In this document: in pieces, positions 23,788-33,863 of the stretch | Position numbering within the stretch: the stretch's first letter is position 1 | Layout: each line of letters opens with the position of its first letter | NCBI GenBank assembly: GCA_015501595.1 | Contig: JADNRX010000041.1 | Span: forward strand, 62,001-126,000 | Direction: 5' to 3' | DNA length: 64,000 nucleotides | Source of the DNA: Hymenopellis radicata | Taxonomy: Eukaryota; Basidiomycota; Agaricomycetes; Agaricales; Physalacriaceae | Notes under the pieces: model-generated | What the model was told of the DNA's origin: nothing | Database searches by the model: none | Seen by the model: the letters and a program-made list of their open reading frames with translations, nothing else | Position numbers and translations under genes: made by a program

Positions 23788-25932
23788 TCAAGTCCATGCC
23801 CGGGGAAGAATTGCAGGGCGCTCGAATGTATCATAAAATGTCTGTGCGTATAGTAAAGCAAGTGCCCGTTCCTGCGCCAAGCCCTGCGGTGACTCTCTTG
23901 TGCTAATCGGAGCCTTTAAGATTGTGGGTTTCTCCACCCGCCACAAGGCCATAATCCGCCGCAACCTTTCCAGCCGTTCCGCCCGACATGCCCAATCCAT
24001 CGAACAAAGACCTTCACATGCCCGAGCCGGACTGACTGTAACAAGCTGATCCTCAGGAAATACAGCCAAGATCTCGGCATATCGATCCTGCTGCGCGGCG
24101 GCTTCCTCGTCAGCGTCCAACGACTCCGAATTAGCGTTGAGTCGAGTTAACACCGCGGAATTGTCCTTGAGGCGGTTATCGAGCATAACGAGCTCAAAAC
24201 GAAAGACCAACTCGAACAGGCACCACATCGCATGTCGGCCATCTTCAAGGCTGGGCAACTTGAACCCGCCCGCAGGTGTGGGACAAACCGGCTCGAAATG
24301 GACGCCACTAGAAGAAAGTGCATCGCCGAGAGATGCGGCCGTCTTCGCAAGGGCTGCTTGACGATGCGTTGTCAACTCCCCCTCCTCTCTCCCTCGCTGG
24401 CGGGGAAGGAATAGAACATCCCTCCACTCTTGATTGGAGAGCGCAGGAGCGTGAGAGTGCTGGGATGTGATGCGATAAATGAGGGCGGAGAATATATGAT
24501 TGTATTGAGCCAAATACGAGGAGAATTGCTCGTCGGGGAGACCATCGCGAAGAAAGAGACCAGGAGGTGGAAGCATGTACTTCGCGGCAAGCAGCGGCTC
24601 CTTGCGTTGGTGCTGGAGCCGCCGCTTCTCCTCGACAGCATCGGTCTTGACCTCCAGATTGGTCCCGCTCCAGCCTGGGTGTAGAGGAGGAGAGTAGGGT
24701 GCGCGTGTACAGTCTTCGAAAAGATTACGTGCTTTTGAATCTGTTGAGACGTCAGTGAGAGAATGGAATATATATATAAAAACTTACCCTTGGGCTTCGG
24801 CTTCTTGGGAACTTTTGAAGTTTGCTCCCGTGGGCCTTTCATTGTGGCGGCTGAGCGCTGCGGGCCAACCGAGGAAGAAGCGGGAGATGCGCTGGTAGCC
24901 ATGACAGGAGGGGATGGGACGAAGTCGAAGGCGCTTGTCCGGAAGTGGAGGAAACGATCTAAAAATCGAACTTGAGATCCCAATTTGGCGGGGTCATCGC
25001 TCGAACCAGTGAAAATGATGGGATATGGAGTAGGAGGAGGGGGACAAGAATCATGTTCAAGAATTGGGACGACTTTGAGAATACGCTGGTTGTTGAAGCG
25101 TGCGACGGGGCGAATGTAATAGACGGGGACGTTGGGCGTGTGAGAAAACATTTCGACAACGTTGTGGTCGAATGTGAAGACACCAAGAGTGGTAGGAAGG
25201 GTGGGGAGGTCGCAAAAGGCGCGCTCCTGGCGAAGAACACGCTGGTACATCGTGACCCAATCTACGCCAGCGGAAACATCCAACCAGAAACGGAGAAGCC
25301 CATTGGCTGAGATACGGATAGAGGTAAGGTCGTTGGCAACGGATTCCAAGCGCTGAAGGAACTGACGCAGCCGAGGAAGACGCATGTCAAGAAAATGGAT
25401 CATCTTGGTGTTGGGGCTGGCGCGCTCCCTCTCGCTGTCGTAATAGATATCGGCGCGCTCCACCGCCCAATTGACCGACGCGCGATATTGAACGAATACA
25501 CGGCGCTTCAGCAATCCAATCCCGGTAGTCCCCCCAGCACCATAACTCCAATCGATGTCGCCCTCCCCAAGCACTGCCCACATGTGACGGTGATCATAGT
25601 ATGGATCGTCCTTGTCGGATGGTAAAACCGGGAAGACGCCAAAGTGGGGAATGCGCTCGTCATAGAACTGTGGCGCGCGAGTCGGGTCATGGACGCCAAA
25701 GTGCCCATCCGCGAAGACCTGCACCTGACCTATAGGCAGCGCAGGGATGTGCGGGACATCCGCAAGCGAAGTAATAAAATGTGCGCCGTCCAAGGAGATG
25801 CAACCGATGCGTCCGTCATTGGCATTTAATTCAGCTAGAAAAACTAAGCATCAATCGATGGAATAATGTCGTACGCTCACCGTTTGCACTCGGCCTGTTC
25901 TTGAGCAAATCCAATGGAGGTTTTGGAGGCAT
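23788..25932 (-). CDS. hAT companion protein, 683 aa, unknown function
   Basis: Exons 25932-25881, 25834-24788 and 24740-23788 join to 684 codons. I do not recognise the family. Residues 1-300 form a compact-looking domain with several aromatic, conserved-looking stretches (ISLDGAHFITSLADVPHIPA, YDERIPHFGVFPVLP, YYDHRHMWAVLGEGDIDWSY, VPVYYIRPV). About 310-370 is disordered and basic (KGPREQTSKVPKKPKPKGK). The C-terminal half is helical and charged, starting NLEVKTDAVEEKRRLQ. No signal peptide, membrane segment, zinc finger or nuclease motif was seen. Start MPPKPPLDLL is chosen because it gives a continuous frame. It lies inside the hAT borders, head-to-head with the transposase, so it is part of the element. 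Confidence 0.72.
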
Positions 25933-26260
25933 GCCGTCCGACTGCGTTGACGTTGGGAGTGGTGTCCAGGAGGCCGGGAAAAATCTCTTGCGGCAGGAGA
26001 ACAATCGTTCTGCGGCCAGGCGGAGCACTTAAAGTGCTGCACCGGTTCAAGAGTCGACGGAGGAAATAAATTCCTGCGTCAGGAAGGTGGGAGGGGAAGG
26101 AGCAGAGGCGGCGGCAAAGAAGAGCGGTGAGAGGGAGGGCGGACTTGGGCGTTGGACGAATTAGGACTTGGATCTGGACCATTCTATTTGGTCCTGTTGT
26201 CCAAGCACCTTCAGAATCTTCGAAGCGATTCGAATGATGATCTCATGCCGGACTCGGCTG

Positions 26261-26294
26261 GACTCGTCTAGACCCATACGAGTCTAGACGAGTC
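26261..26294. promoter_or_regulatory. Perfect palindrome in the hAT divergent promoter region
   Basis: GACTCGTCTAGAC (26261-26273) and GTCTAGACGAGTC (26282-26294) are exact complements around an 8-nt spacer, with another GACTCG just upstream. It contains the ACTCG motif of the element ends and lies between the companion gene start (25,932) and the transposase start (27,073), so it may let the transposase regulate its own promoter. The rest of 25,933-27,072 has no gene. Confidence 0.55.
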
Positions 26295-27072
26295 AGGTCT
26301 GCCTCCCACCATCACCCCGCCTCTGCCCGCCCCTCTCCTCCTCTTTTTTTTCTCTGCCCGACGCAACGGACGAACGAGGATCAGGGATCTAGTCCCTTTT
26401 CCACCTTAGATTGAACTTTATGTTCATTCTGCGCTCCTAAACGGTCGGGACTATATGTCCCTGCTGTCCTTCTGGATTTTTGGACGCCTTATCGATGGCA
26501 ATCCGTATGGTAAAGGAATTTCTTTGCCGTCTTGAGATGCTGATTTGTCTGTAGTGTGGCGCCTGACCCGGATCGACTACGCTCCGCCCTGGATGAATTT
26601 CCAATGGATTTCCTCGCGCCGTGCTCGTTGGCGCCAGTGTCCGGTCTTCTGGTCAGGAATTTCTACTTTTATTCTCGGAAATCGTATGTACATTTTCCCA
26701 CCCGATATGCGCAATGTGGACTGACCGCCACAATCAGCACCATCTTGACAATCGATGGTCGATAATGTCGTCTCTGGCGCAATTGGACGCGCTCTCAGAC
26801 TTGGGTATGCTATATCTAGTTCGCATTCTCTATCGTCCACTAACATCGTTCCTTGAGCAGCCTATCTTCGCATCGTCGAGCTCGCTTTACCCCATTTTGC
26901 GCAATCTAAAGGTTTGTTGCTTGTTTTTCTTAATCGAGTTGCTTTTTCTAACGACATTAAATAGCGCCACGCCACACGCCAAACTTCATCGAATTCTTAT
27001 TCGTTCTTGCGCCCACCAGCACTCCCAGCATTCTTCTCGCTCTACCGCACCAACTCTCCCCCAACGTTCCCC

Positions 27073-30000
27073 ATGCCTCCCAGAACTGTCTCTCGCCAGG
27101 CCTCCAATGCCTCTCTCGCTGCCCCTCAGCAATCGGTCTCCCGCCAGTCCTCCAGCGGGTCCCTCGCTGAGAAGCGTCGTCGTTCTTCAACAGTCGGGGA
27201 ATCGTCCGCTGCCAAACGTGGTCGCCCTGCTGGCCCTACTGTCGCTTCCAGGCCTCGCGGCGGTCTCAGCAAGGCCCAGATCGCCAACGCCAAAGGGAAA
27301 GGCAAGGCGCGCTCTAAGTCTCGCCAGAGCAAGGCCACTGTATCTGATGACGACGACGACATGCCGGAATTGCTCGATGTCGATGCCAGCGATGGCGATG
27401 AGAGCGATGATGAGGCCGACGGCGCTGAGTCCGATGCGGTGTCCACTCACTCTGCGATGACGGATGGTGTCGGCAACGAGATCGACTTAGAGCACGAGCT
27501 CCAGGACAGGGAATTCTTTGTCAAGTTGCTCGGTATGTCTCTTTTCTTCAATATCATTATTGTACACTAATTCTTTTCTTAGGGAAAAAGCAGCGTGTTT
27601 GGGTCTCGGGCGTCTACAAGCACTTCGACCCTCCGGAGGTCATCGAAACCGACAATGGTTTCCAGCAATCCTTTAGATGCAAGCGGTACGTTTTTCCATA
27701 TTGCTTGAAATTCACCTTTTAATGGATTTTTTAGGACTGGTCAACATACTGTACACTTTTAATCAATTCGTCAGTCACAGGTCACAGGCGACCTCGAACT
27801 GACGAAATGTCACAGCTGTCACTCGAAATCTTGCGAAAACTGCCCCGGCGGGGCCCCCGCCGTGCTCCCGCCGCAGCTCCGCCGCGGCGGCTATTACCCG
27901 ATATAGTAATCTGACGAATTGAAAATTTCGTCAGGCAGGTCACACGTCACATGGCTTGACGAATTGATTAAAAGTATACAGTATCACGCGCGGATTCGGC
28001 TCCTCGACTAGCACGACCACTAACCTACGTCGCCACGAGACTCTGTGCAATCAGAAGGAGGTCGACAACACGCAGACGTCCCTCGCGCCATTCGCCCAAG
28101 GTTCTACCTACACGCCGGGAAAGCTGCGCATGCTCATGGCGAAACACGTCGCCGTGAATCATCGTCCGTTCTCTCTTTACACGGACAGCCCGCTCGCCGA
28201 GATGATACACATGTTCCGCCCGGATGCAGTCATTCCTTCCGACAAGACACTCTCGCGGGATGTCAAGGAGATCCACGCGCTTTCAAAGGTCAACGTCATT
28301 GAACGTCTTAAGGTATTTAAGCTGTTTTGCTCGAGAGGCGTAGTTATTGATCGTTCTGTCTTAGAATGCACGCGGCAAGAAGCATACTGTTTTCGATACC
28401 TGGGCATCCGGCGGCAAGCGGTCTGTTCAAGGCGTTGGCGCGGCCTTTTTCGACCAAGGCCAAATGCAAGTCCTTCCTTTGGCTCTAATTCTGTAAGTGA
28501 CTTCTTGTGTCTATATCTTTCTTATACTTAATTCCCGACAGACTCCACCAGGCGCACACAGCCGAGTATCTCGCCGAGAAAACAGTCGACTGTATTCAGG
28601 AGTTCCAATACGAGAAGGACACCCTTGCGTTCATTGGGGATAACGCTAGTGTTAACCCGAAGATGGTGGCCGAGTCCATTCCCCGTCTCCCGGTGGACAC
28701 TCATTCGGGCGAGGATACATACGTCGGTTGTGCTGGGCACCAGATCGACTTGTCCACTCGGGTATGTATTTCATTTGGATGGATAGAGAGCAAAACCTGA
28801 CCTGCTCATAGGCTACTATGTCTCAATTCCTTGGGAAGAAACTCGCCAACAAGGGTTTTGCCGATTACGATGAGAATGCAGATTTCGACCAGGTCGGCAA
28901 CGTTTATATGGACGACGACGACGACAAGCCCGACGAGGAGGAGCAGAACGTGCTTCTCACGGTTGATGTGCAGACCGAGGAGGAGGAGGAGGCAGCTGCA
29001 GAGGACATCGCGGCGGCACTGGAGGAGGTGCAGCAGTTGACCGACGCCGACAAGAAGCTCGGCAAGTCTGCTATTACCAAGGTACGGGGCTTTCGGCATT
29101 ATCGAAACGGTTCTAATCTCTCCTAGATCATCAAGATTGGTCGCCGCGTTTTCAACACGCAGATGATGCAAGAAGAACTCGCGACACAATGCACCCTGGT
29201 CAAGATCAAGCCAATGAAGATGGTTCGTGCGGTTGCGACGCGATGGAACTCGGTTCACCCAGTCTTGGATCGCGCCTTATACCTGAGGCCTGCGCTGGAC
29301 TGCCTCGTCATGCTTCCGCAATTCAACAAGGTTCCGAAGAGGAAGATGTCGAAGTTCAAGCTCTCACCGGCGGAGTGGCAGATTGTAGAGCAGTTGGAGA
29401 AGGTTCTCAAAGTATAGTGGTTGTTACTCAAGACTGATGTGTACTTATATTAAATGCAGCTTTTCGTCCTCGCATCGAAGCAGTTGTCCAAGTCGAAAGT
29501 GCCCCTTATTTATCAAGTTATACCGATCTTCGACAAGCTCGTCGACGAGCTCGATCACATTATCACGGACAAGACCAATCACGCTGTTGTTCGTGCGGCG
29601 GCGGCTCGTGGCCGTGCTCTTATCCTGAAGTACTACGCGAAGACGGATAACAACCAGATTGTTCGTATTTCCATGGGTAAGTGTCGATTTACTCTGCTGC
29701 CATTCTTCGCTAATGGCTCTGCTCTCAGTTTTGCACCCGGGGCTCAAGACCCGTTACTTCGAGTCACAGAGCTGGGAGCGGGAATGGATCGACAATGCCC
29801 TGGACCATGTTCGTGAGGAGTACGCCCGCTATCGGCCAGCAGAGACGGCACCAGCAGTTCCCAGTGTCGCTGCACCCGCAGTATGTGTTCCTTATTTTTT
29901 TCGCTGACTTTCTGATGCTTCGCTTTAGGTGGCTAATCCTTTTGCCAACGTCAGTGCGATGGCCAATTTGGGCACCGACGGCGATGCGCTGGAGGACTAT

Positions 30001-30406
30001 TTGAGCACGCCCGTCGTGACCACGTGCACCAACCCGCTTTCCTATTGGGCGTCGCAGCTTGATGTTCCGGATAGCAAGGGCAAGATCACCGTGACTGCAG
30101 GTGGGGCTCTTGCGCAGATGGCTTTGGACTATCTTAGTGTGCCCGGTAAGTTGCGATTTTTGTTAGCTGTGCAACTCCTACTGATTTGGGGTTATTGCAG
30201 CCACCTCGATCGACATCGAACGTCTGTTCTCGCATGCCGGACTTGTGGTCACGAAGCATCGTTTTAACCTCTCGGATGCGTCGACACAGGCCCAAGTCCT
30301 TTTACAGAATTGGTGGAGGGAAGACGGGCTGGTGGACGAGGCCTTCCTTACTAAGCATTTTAATGCGAAGCATCGCCGTGGCAAGAACATCAACAACGAT
30401 GATTAG
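27073..30406 (+). CDS. hAT transposase, 862 aa if spliced into the MITE end
   Basis: Eleven exons; those after the MITE join without a break (28365-28492, 28542-28761, 28812-29081, 29127-29411, 29460-29676, 29729-29880, 29929-30145, 30201-30406). The N-terminus is Ser/Arg-rich and basic. A BED-type finger follows (C in FRCKR, then TTTNLRRHETLC). The catalytic core has DNASVNPKMV and RWNSVHPVLD with its Trp; there is an acidic insert (DDDDDKPDEEEQN). The C-terminal dimerisation domain is clear (NPLSYWASQL, LAQMALDYLSVPATSIDIERLFS). A 233-bp MITE interrupts the BED exon. Using the original acceptor (27,734) breaks the frame, but the terminal CAG of the MITE (27,979-27,981) as acceptor keeps it, losing four residues. 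Confidence 0.88.
27749..27981. mobile_element. 233-bp mariner-like MITE, copy B, inside the hAT transposase
   Basis: Inverted ends CTGTACACTTTTAATCAATTC lie between TA duplications (27747-27748, 27982-27983). Same length and layout as the copy at 4,076-4,308, including the GC-rich core and CAGGTCACA-like subrepeats. It entered 12 nt downstream of an intron acceptor, within the codons of the BED finger. Confidence 0.88.
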
Positions 30407-30539
30407 TATCCTATTTACATTCTTCTATGCATTCCGCTAATATATCTACCTACTCTTATGCCTTCTCTTATGCCTTTAGGGATGTTCCGTCGATACTCAT
30501 TAGAAATATACAATGTTTTACAAGTTTTCTATGATGTAT

Positions 30540-30745
30540 GGTACGAATCAGCGAGTACTCGCGAGTTGATTCGCGAATACTCGCGTGTACTCGAGTACTC
30601 GCTGCGCACTCGTCGACTCGACTCGTTCGGACTCGAATCACTAAGACTCGAGTCACATGATGAGTTCCGAACACTCCGTTAGGGTCACGAGTACTCGCCC
30701 GGCGAGTGCCGAGTCGACCTGAGTAAGTACTCGTGGTGATCTCTA
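30540..30745. repeat. hAT right subterminal ACTCG/CGAGT cluster
   Basis: More than a dozen ACTCG/CGAGT motifs in about 200 bp, several as palindromic ACTCGAGT or CGAGTACTCG, up to the terminal repeat ACTCGTGGTGATCTCTA. Confidence 0.8.
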
Positions 30746-31132
30746 AACAAGATACGGATCATCCGTCGTGGCGATTTCAATCCCGCTCCCGTCTTTCGCC
30801 GCTACATCGTCTCGCGTGACAAGATTTCGCGCCTGAATCCTTTCCTTTGGGTGACGGCAAAGAACGAGATCCCGACGCGAACTTGGTTCATGAAGCGTCT
30901 TCGACGCCTTGAGCCAGACGAACAATTTGCTGGCCAATCGATGCGAGCTGGAGGAGCGACAGCGATGGCCGAGGACGGATGCGCCCCCCACCTCATTCAG
31001 GCTGCGGGACGCTGGGCTTCAAACACCTTCCAGATTTATATCAGGAAGAACCCCGTTCTCCTACAGGCACTACTCTTCAACCGAACCCAACAATGATTGA
31101 TATCATCTTCCGACTCATTTATTAGCCATTTT

Positions 31133-31216
31133 TACGAACATCAATCATACTCGCGGCCGCCGCGGTGGCGGTCGGCTTTTTGGCTACCGTGTCCCCCGAC
31201 AGGTTCATCAGATTGG
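31133..31216 (+). repeat. Ngaro B1 repeat
   Basis: 84 bp from TACGAACATCAATCATAC to CAGATTGG, repeated as B2 at 31,663-31,746. It follows the recombinase stop by 36 bp and abuts A2. Confidence 0.92.
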
Positions 31217-31618
31217 TCGAGATTAATCTTTTGATTACTCAAGGCCAATATGAGGTACGCCATTTCGCTTTCCATGCTCACAGCATCCTCACCAACAGTA
31301 CTCATTACAGATCCTTCGGATCTAAAATGCTGTACTTATGGTTCGTTACCCACCGGGTCGCAAAATGAACCAGGTGAGACTCTTCTGCCTTCGGGACGTT
31401 ATCCTCGCTTACAGCGAGACTTTGACGTGGTCAGCTCTCAGCGCCACATCTTTCTCTTAGGTCGATCGTTGATTTCCATACCTGGCGGGCAGCTTAGGTA
31501 TGCAGCCGAGGATGTCTCGCATCCCTCAGCTCTTACTGTGCCCCGCCAGGTGCGTTCTTGTATTTTTTTTCTTAGGCTCAGTCTCTTACTGTTTCACGCC
31601 AGTATTGTATTCTCGTCG
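31217..31618 (+). repeat. Ngaro A2 repeat
   Basis: Copy of A1 (9215-9616), 402 bp. The B1-A2 junction (GATTGG|TCGAG) is the internal template expected to regenerate the terminal junction in a circular intermediate. Confidence 0.92.
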
Positions 31619-31662
31619 CCCGCCCATTTGTATTTGTATCCTCATACTTGTACCACTTACCC

Positions 31663-31746
31663 TACGAACATCAATCATACTCGCGGCCGCCGCGGTGGCG
31701 GTCGGCTTTTTGGCTACCGTGTCCCCCGACAGGTTCATCAGATTGG
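31663..31746 (+). repeat. Ngaro B2 repeat
   Basis: Copy of B1; its last base is the end of the element, directly followed by tRNA-Asp sequence. The 44 nt between A2 and B2 have no counterpart elsewhere in the element. Confidence 0.92.
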
Positions 31747-31827
31747 ATATTGGTTAGTACACGCGCCTGTCACGGGTAATCGTTGAACTGTGCGCGCGAA
31801 AGCTGGGTTCGACTCCCAGTCAGAGAG
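31747..31827 (+). pseudogene. 3' piece of the split tRNA-Asp gene
   Basis: ATATTGGTTAGTAC continues exactly where the 11-nt fragment at 9,204-9,214 stops. The anticodon loop CTGTCA, an intron of its own sequence (CGGGTAATCGTTGAACTG region), the T arm and the acceptor TCAGAGA with G follow. Without the insertion the gene would be complete. Confidence 0.88.
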
Positions 31828-32375
31828 CTAGCCGGCTGCGTGTAATTGTTTTTGCAGCCAGCCACTACTAGGCCGGTCGTTTATTTGAGATAACGCGACT
31901 TGGGGAGTGGCGATCTTTTTCTTGTTATGTCTTGTGGTCACCCACGAGCTTCCACTACATACGCTTTTGGCATTACTAGGAATGTGAGTGGCGTACGAAG
32001 ACTCTTTTCTGTCGTCTCTGTGTCAGCACACCAAGGCGCACATTTCAATGAATTTACCTCCCAGACTTAGGAATACTTAGCCTTGACAATGTGCGCAAAT
32101 TGTTGGCATTCACATCTGCTAGTAGGTCTTGTATTGATCATGCCAGTGGTAACCCAGCTTCGGATGCGCCACGGTATACAGGCAGCCCATAGTCGCGCTG
32201 ATGGACAGTTGAAGGAGAAGGACACGAATAAAGTAGATAGTTATAGATAAGTAAAGGTGATAATTCGAGGAACGTCTTCTACATGACGAGGCCCGTCTTA
32301 GGCAGTGCTATCGGGTGTCTCTCGCCCACTCGAACTTGTCGCCTTCTCCAACAGGTTCTCGGGAGGAAGTGCTAC
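31828..32375. other. No gene seen
   Basis: Flank of the disrupted tRNA gene; no open frame of note, no terminal repeats. It contains ACAATGTGCGCAAATTG, similar to the ATTTTACGCACATTGTC region beside the tRNA at 4,466, read in the other orientation. Confidence 0.5.
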
Positions 32376-33863
32376 CTAGTATGAACGAACTCTAAATAGG
32401 ATTGGCATCATCGCGGGTCGACGTACTTCAATACCGGACTGAGAGGAGTCCTTCGTGCCAGCAAAGTAGATACCGGCAATGGAGATCTCGCCCATTTCGT
32501 TCTGGCTTTGCCTCAGCCCGATTCGCCCATTGAGGCTCGAAAGGAGCGAGTTGGAGTACACTGCCAGATCCGAATCAATCACGGGCGTGTTTTATCGGCC
32601 AAGAGAGAATGGAAACGTACGTTTGGGGACGATCACGTAGAATGATATCCATATAACTATTGAAATGTGAAAAGTTATCGTTGAATGGTCGATGATATCA
32701 AGCACGTACAGTTCCCTGGCATCCGGATGAACTGAAGGAATCAGGGCAGAAAAGGCATGAGAAGACGGGTTGGTTGCTTACCGTGACCAGCATGCCTAAG
32801 GATGCCAGGCTGCGCGAGGACGTTCAAACTTGGTGCTCCACAAAGACTGGGCCCGCCTATTACCTTGTAAAGAATCCGGTCTCTGGTGAGGCTCAGTGTT
32901 ACTGGCTTGTTTCGTGAATATGATGCCAGGAATCTCACGGATAGACCAAATAATCAGTTGATCGCATATGATTGCAGTGCTACTCCTGCGAAAGGAACGA
33001 TGGGTGTCGCTGATCCGGAGACGGCAGAACACCTACGACTTGTTACATTCCCGACGCTGCCGGATAAGCCATTCGATAAAGGTTGCGGTGGTGAGGATGT
33101 CGAGAGCCAGAGTAAGCGTAAAGGACGCGAGTAGGAGGCCGTACATGTCGCCCGTGTGGTAGAGGATTGCGGACATGCGGATCTGTTGAATTGCTATCAC
33201 GAAACCGAGGGTAGTAGAAGCGATGTTCAATGCGCTCAGGATGAGCGTGATGAGGCGTCTTCTCGTCAGTCGCCAGATTCGGTATATGAAGAAAGCTTGG
33301 ACTGTGGAAATGTGTCAAGGACGTATGGGAGGTACGCGTGAGAACTTACTAATGCATCGCATGATGAATGTAGGGAGAATCACCCACGGAAATATCTTGG
33401 GTGGATATAGTAGGACGGTCGGGTTGCAGTATTCCGTTACGGCGATGGTGTAGAGTCCAGCATTCGACAAGACAATCTGGATAGTCTCTAGTATGCTGGA
33501 AAAGGAAAAGCAGTAAGAACGTGTAGTAATAGAAGAGAGCCGGTACCGTCTCGTACAACATTCCGCCAACCTGTAGTTCAATAAATCAAGATGTGCTTGG
33601 AGGACGCTGCACTCACGAAAATCTTCAGCCACACTTTGTCGTCTCCGAAAGTACGATAGTACGCATGTGTTTGTGTGATCAGAATTCCAAACAGTACGTG
33701 CATCGCAAGGCCTGCCATCAGATACGCGCCTAGTAGCGAACATGAGCCACGACGACGACTTTGGACGTACTGAGGACGCACCGAGAGTGCTATTCTTCCC
33801 GCCAGAAAGCGGGTCAGTGTCGGTGCGGTCGTCTCGAAGCTTCAGCTCCGTTATGGGAGTCAT
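32376..33863 (-). CDS. DUF6534-like multi-pass membrane protein
   Basis: The ATG is at 33863 (MTPITELKLRD). Exon 1 joins an exon starting GAYLMAGLAMHVLFGILITQ. Further exons carry FILETIQIVLSNAGLYTIAV, YCNPTVLLYPP, AFFIYRIWRLTRRRLITL and HTGDMYGLLLASFTLTLALD. These hydrophobic helices and the ILET/YRIWRL blocks are the layout of the agaricomycete DUF6534 membrane-protein family, whose role is unknown. The end (VYSNSLLSSLNGRIGLR) matches the family's usual C-terminal block, with the stop at 32,376. The splice pattern between about 33,040 and 32,580 is not fully resolved: an exon with IICDQLIIWSIR and another with LTRDRILYK fit, but their joins are uncertain, so the gene could be slightly damaged. 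Confidence 0.65.

Larger units (their letters stand above)
23520..30745. mobile_element. hAT DNA transposon, 7,226 bp
   Basis: Inverted ends TAGAGATCACCACGAGT are flanked by the 8-bp duplication AACAAGAT (23512-23519 and 30746-30753). Both ends, for about 200 bp, are packed with ACTCG/CGAGT motifs, a usual hAT subterminal arrangement for transposase binding. It carries a hAT transposase (plus strand, 27,073-30,406) and a companion gene of unknown function (minus strand, 23,788-25,932), divergent from it. It is inserted in ORF3 of the Ngaro element, and a 233-bp MITE is inserted in its transposase gene. Confidence 0.92.
22873..31096 (+). pseudogene. Ngaro ORF3, tyrosine recombinase, split by the hAT element
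   Basis: Parts 22873-23519 and 30754-31096 join in frame (330 codons) when the hAT element and one AACAAGAT copy are removed. The ATG overlaps the stop of ORF2 (ATGA), a typical coupled arrangement. The first part has an SAM-like helical N-domain (YDSHLNSYLNFC, MCANIKPRSVASYL) and the first catalytic Arg in LLRLGEMSL. The second part carries the second Arg and the Tyr box (SMRAGGATAMAEDG, AAGRWASNTFQIYIRKNP). All catalytic elements are therefore present but separated by 7.2 kb, so this copy cannot make the enzyme. Confidence 0.9.
9215..31746 (+). mobile_element. Ngaro-type tyrosine-recombinase retrotransposon (5.4 kb without nested elements)
   Basis: Outer element of the nest. Order: A1 repeat (9215-9616), gag-like ORF, RT-RNase H ORF, recombinase ORF, then B1 (31133-31216), A2 (31217-31618) and B2 (31663-31746). 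A1 and A2 are 402 bp each and look identical; B1 and B2 are 84 bp. Split direct repeats of this kind, with a tyrosine recombinase and no integrase or protease, define Ngaro within the DIRS order. Two DNA transposons interrupt it, a KDZ element at 11,098 and a hAT at 23,520; subtracting them and their duplications leaves about 5,419 bp. All three ORFs are frame-intact after that subtraction, so the element was probably active recently. There is no target-site duplication, as expected for recombinase integration. Confidence 0.93.

Noticed and set aside
9215..31746. Crypton or LTR-retrotransposon reading of the tyrosine-recombinase element
   Set aside because: Cryptons lack reverse transcriptase; LTR elements have an integrase and simple terminal repeats. 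Here RT-RNase H, a tyrosine recombinase and A1...B1-A2-B2 repeats fit Ngaro.
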